DNA of 9,092 bases from assembly GCA_028276315.1 (NCBI GenBank), contig JAPYWP010000019.1, positions 1 to 9,092 of the forward strand, written 5' to 3'. The position numbers and the translations under genes are program-made. Positions 6,754 through 9,092 of this stretch are shown piece after piece (position 1 is the first letter of the stretch; each line of letters opens with the position of its first letter). This DNA comes from Minisyncoccota bacterium. GTDB lineage: Bacteria > Patescibacteriota > Minisyncoccia > UBA6257 > HR35. Under the pieces are notes generated by a model that saw nothing but the letters and a program-made list of their open reading frames with translations, was not told where the DNA came from and made no database searches.

Positions 6754-7887
6754 ATGAGAAGACTTTTTTTATTAATTATTTTAATAAGTTTTTTTAATTT
6801 TGCGAATGCAGAATCTGCTTCTAAAATATTACCAAACAATCCTTTTTATTTTTTTAAAAAAGTAATCTATAATGTAAAGCTAAAATTAACTAAGGATGAA
6901 GATAAAAAGTTTGATATTATTTTTAAAAATTATAAGCAATTATATTTTGATTTTAATTTTATTTTAGAAAATATAAATGCTACATCAAGTGATGATATTA
7001 AAAAACCGCTTTCTGAACTTAAAAAATCATTTTTAGAATTTAAAAATTATATTCTTTTTGAAACAAAAGACTATGAAAAAATTAAGCAAGCAGCTGATTT
7101 TTCCTTTAGTGTTTTAAATAAGGATTTTAATATTAAAGACGAAAGTATTGATGATTTTAAATCATTAAATAAAGAATTTTTTCTTAATATTTTAGATAGG
7201 TTAAAATTTGAAGACTCTTTTAATTTTTTGATTTCTTTACTTAAAAAAGATAAGATAAAAGCAGAAGATATTGTTTTAATTTTTCAAATTAAAGAAATTT
7301 TAAAAAATAAAAAAGGAAATATCTGGGAAAATGAGTATTTAGCTTATTTTGAACCAAATAAATTTAAAAATTTAATATTTCAGGGATCAAAAGATTTATA
7401 TAAATTTGATTTAGCTTTCGATTATTGGAAAAAAGTTTTAATTGAAAAAAGCGAAAAGCTTCAGAATATTCAAAATGAAATAAGTTTTTTTGAAGATTTT
7501 AAAGATGTATCTAGGCAAAGGGCAATAGAAAATTTAAAATGGTTTTTAGACAAATTAGACGATAAAAGTAAAAAAAGATTCCAAAATGTTTTAAAATCTT
7601 TAGAGTCTAATGAAGCAGAATTTTGGTCTCAATTTTGGGAAGCTTTTCTTTCTATTTTTCAAGAACTTTTAGCTCCAAAAGTTGCTTGTGTTTTAGTTTG
7701 GGATCCTGTTTGTGGTGTTGATGGCAAAACTTATTCAAACATATGTTTTCTTAAAATTGCTAAAGTTGAATTAGCATATAAAGGTGCTTGTGTTGATTTA
7801 GGGGATATTGAAAAAATAGAAGATTTGAAAGATTTTGATGATAGTGAATTAGATAAAATTTTAGAGGATTTTATTGATGAAAAATAA
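6754..7887 (+). CDS. Secreted DUF5667-like protein with C-terminal Kazal domain
   Basis: A 377-aa exported protein. The signal peptide is clear: MRR, a hydrophobic core, and a likely cut after ANA at residue 19. ILPNNPFYFFKK (25-36) resembles the start of DUF5667-type domains, followed by a charged helical region to about 305. Residues 309-346 are a Kazal-type serine protease inhibitor fold with DPVCGVDGKTYSN (317-329). It has four cysteines (C312, C320, C331, C346) instead of six: the first and fifth family cysteines, which pair with each other, are both absent. The tail after 347 is strongly acidic. The protein probably acts at the cell surface; protease inhibition or protein binding is inferred from the fold, not shown. 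It starts 9 nt after the antiporter stop in the same frame, and its end overlaps the convergent tpiA by 17 bp. The Kazal call is firm; the DUF5667 likeness is moderate. Confidence 0.85.
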   Translation: MRRLFLLIILISFFNFANAESASKILPNNPFYFFKKVIYNVKLKLTKDEDKKFDIIFKNYKQLYFDFNFILENINATSSDDIKKPLSELKKSFLEFKNYILFETKDYEKIKQAADFSFSVLNKDFNIKDESIDDFKSLNKEFFLNILDRLKFEDSFNFLISLLKKDKIKAEDIVLIFQIKEILKNKKGNIWENEYLAYFEPNKFKNLIFQGSKDLYKFDLAFDYWKKVLIEKSEKLQNIQNEISFFEDFKDVSRQRAIENLKWFLDKLDDKSKKRFQNVLKSLESNEAEFWSQFWEAFLSIFQELLAPKVACVLVWDPVCGVDGKTYSNICFLKIAKVELAYKGACVDLGDIEKIEDLKDFDDSELDKILEDFIDEK

Positions 7888-8572
7888 ATTTTAATATTTT
7901 TTTTACAAAATTTATTTTAAAAGATTTTATTCCTATTAAAAAACCATCAAGTTCAATATAATTTGAAATATTTTTTTCATTAATAGATCCTCCATAAAGA
8001 AGTTTAATCCCTGGGAAAAGCTTATTTACAATTTTTTTTACTTTTTTTACTTTTTCAATTTTAATTTCCTTTCCTCCGAACGTGCTTATTGCTGATCTTG
8101 GTTCATAAGCAAGATAAAGATAATTTTTTAAATTTTGATTTATAAAATTTTTAAATTCGTCCGTTTTATATAATTTTTTAATTTCAGATATTTTTTCAAA
8201 ACAATATATTGTTTTTATTTTTAAATTTAATGATTCTTTAATTTTTTTAAATATAAGATCTAAGTTCTCTTTAAAAATAACTCTTCTTTCGCTATGACCT
8301 AAAATTACAAAATCAAGACCATTTTTTTTAATCATAGAAAGAGAGATTTCTCCTGTAAAAGCACCAATTTTTTCGTAAAAAGCATTTTGGAGTCCTATAT
8401 TGTAATCTTTAAATTTTCTTTTTAAACTTATTGCATAAATACTTGGAGGAGCTATATAAATTTTTTTTCTATATTTTTTATCTGCAATTTTATTTAATTT
8501 TTTAAAAAAATTAAAACAAGAATCTAATTTTTCAGGTTGCATTTTCCAATTTAAAACTAAAATTTTATCCAT
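7871..8572 (-). CDS. tpiA: Triosephosphate isomerase
   Basis: Glycolytic TIM-barrel enzyme interconverting dihydroxyacetone phosphate and glyceraldehyde 3-phosphate in the cytoplasm. At 233 aa it is shorter than the usual 250 or so. Catalytic residues are in place: N8 and K10 in LNWKM, H93 in LGHSERR (91-97) and E157 in AYEP (155-158). The phosphate-binding YGGSIN (193-198) is intact. Flexible loop 6, usually PVWAIGTGK, reads PRSAISTFGGK (158-168), losing the hinge Trp and gaining a residue, and the final VGG motif reads IGI (213-215). These changes mark a divergent but probably working enzyme; a strong shift in kinetics is possible. An in-frame TAA (8579-8581 on the plus strand) fixes the start. 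It overlaps the end of rsmE by 8 nt with no ribosome binding site, so it is probably translated by coupling from an rsmE-tpiA message. Confidence 0.94.
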   Translation of the reverse strand: MDKILVLNWKMQPEKLDSCFNFFKKLNKIADKKYRKKIYIAPPSIYAISLKRKFKDYNIGLQNAFYEKIGAFTGEISLSMIKKNGLDFVILGHSERRVIFKENLDLIFKKIKESLNLKIKTIYCFEKISEIKKLYKTDEFKNFINQNLKNYLYLAYEPRSAISTFGGKEIKIEKVKKVKKIVNKLFPGIKLLYGGSINEKNISNYIELDGFLIGIKSFKINFVKKILKFIFHQ

Positions 8573-9092
8573 ATAAAATTAAACAAGAAAAAATTAATGT
8601 TGCTGTTTCAGTTCTAAATTTATTTTGAGTTATTTTTACTAAATTTGCGCCGTTTTGTTTTGCAAGTTTTATTTCTTTTTCTGTAAATCCACCTTCTGGG
8701 CCAATAAAAAGACTTATATTTTTTATCTTTTTTATCTTTTTTTTAATTTGTTTCAAAGTTACCTCTCCATATGGATCAGCCAAAATAATAAATGAATTTT
8801 TTGCATTCATTATTGCATCGATAAATTTTAATGGTTTTTCTATTTTTGTTAAATTTTCCCAAGTTGAAACTTCGTTTGCTTTTTTTACTAAATTTTCCCA
8901 TCTTTTTGGAATTTCATTTAAAAACCAATTTGTTCTTTCAGTTTTAATTGGTACTATTTTTTGTACTCCAAGCTCAACAAGTTTTTCAATTAGATCTTCC
9001 ATTTGATTTTTCTTTATGAAACTAATATAAACAGTTAAAAACTTATTTATTTTATTTTTTATTTTTACTTTTTTAACAACTTCTAAAACTAA
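8565..9092 (-). CDS. rsmE: 16S rRNA m3U1498 methyltransferase, 5' end outside window
   Basis: SPOUT-family enzyme methylating N3 of U1498 in 16S rRNA, using S-adenosylmethionine. The C-terminal knotted domain shows LIEKLVELGVQKIVPI followed by TERTNW, then IGPEGGFTEKEI, and the end motif FRTETAT, which matches the family's RTETA cofactor loop. The first Met on this strand, at 9002, corresponds to the middle of the usual protein (just before the KATELGV-like helix). The frame upstream of it is open through all 30 codons to the window edge and reads like the family's preceding beta-strand and helix. The gene therefore continues beyond 9092 and lacks here most of its N-terminal PUA-like RNA-binding domain. 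About 175 of an expected 230-245 residues are visible. It overlaps tpiA by 8 nt at its 3' end. Confidence 0.93.
   Translation of the reverse strand, partial: LVLEVVKKVKIKNKINKFLTVYISFIKKNQMEDLIEKLVELGVQKIVPIKTERTNWFLNEIPKRWENLVKKANEVSTWENLTKIEKPLKFIDAIMNAKNSFIILADPYGEVTLKQIKKKIKKIKNISLFIGPEGGFTEKEIKLAKQNGANLVKITQNKFRTETATLIFSCLILYG

Noticed and set aside
8573..8595. Leaderless -10 box for tpiA
   Set aside because: The best candidate is TTTAAT, which lacks the critical A at position 2 of the box, and the gene overlaps rsmE, so co-transcription is a simpler explanation.

Overview
The window is a gene-dense, extremely A+T-rich stretch of bacterial chromosome with eight protein-coding genes, almost no spacer DNA, and no RNA genes, insertion sequences, phage genes or CRISPR arrays. 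I infer a streamlined bacterium, most likely a member of the Patescibacteria/CPR. The reasons are the low G+C, the Lys/Asn/Ile/Phe-rich proteins, compact housekeeping enzymes, a secreted protein combining a DUF5667-like N-terminus with a Kazal domain, and gene starts with no Shine-Dalgarno sequence. The phylum is inferred from style, not proven. The standard code fits: TGG encodes Trp and no in-frame TGA occurs.

Layout. Left block, plus strand: polX, a DNA polymerase X with a C-terminal PHP domain (13-1746), then an AI-2E/PerM-family membrane permease (1760-2773). rnhB (RNase HII, minus, 2846-3451) converges on the permease gene. A 33-bp divergent spacer follows. The middle block, plus strand, is a tight three-gene run: a full-length but catalytically gutted P-type ATPase (3485-5797), an overlapping CaCA-family cation/Ca2+ antiporter (5791-6744), and a secreted DUF5667-like/Kazal protein (6754-7887). 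The right block, minus strand, is tpiA (7871-8572) and rsmE (8565 to the window edge), overlapping by 8 nt. tpiA converges on the Kazal gene with a 17-bp overlap of coding ends.

The most interesting item is the middle block. The ATPase keeps the family's domain order and about ten membrane segments, but has lost the TGES, KTGT, TGD and GDGVND motifs and the M4 PEGL site. The reading frame is nevertheless intact over 770 codons. It is overlapped by an antiporter that keeps both key glutamates, so the pair may be a pump-derived pseudoenzyme serving an active exchanger. That link is inference.

Other points of note: a TATAAT-like -10 box lies only 5-10 nt before five start codons, implying leaderless mRNAs; the PolX PHP domain has QxQ instead of HxH; the Kazal domain lacks one whole disulfide pair; the two phosphate-gripping loops of TpiA are altered; and the rsmE frame is open to the window edge, so the Met at 9002 is internal rather than the true start.
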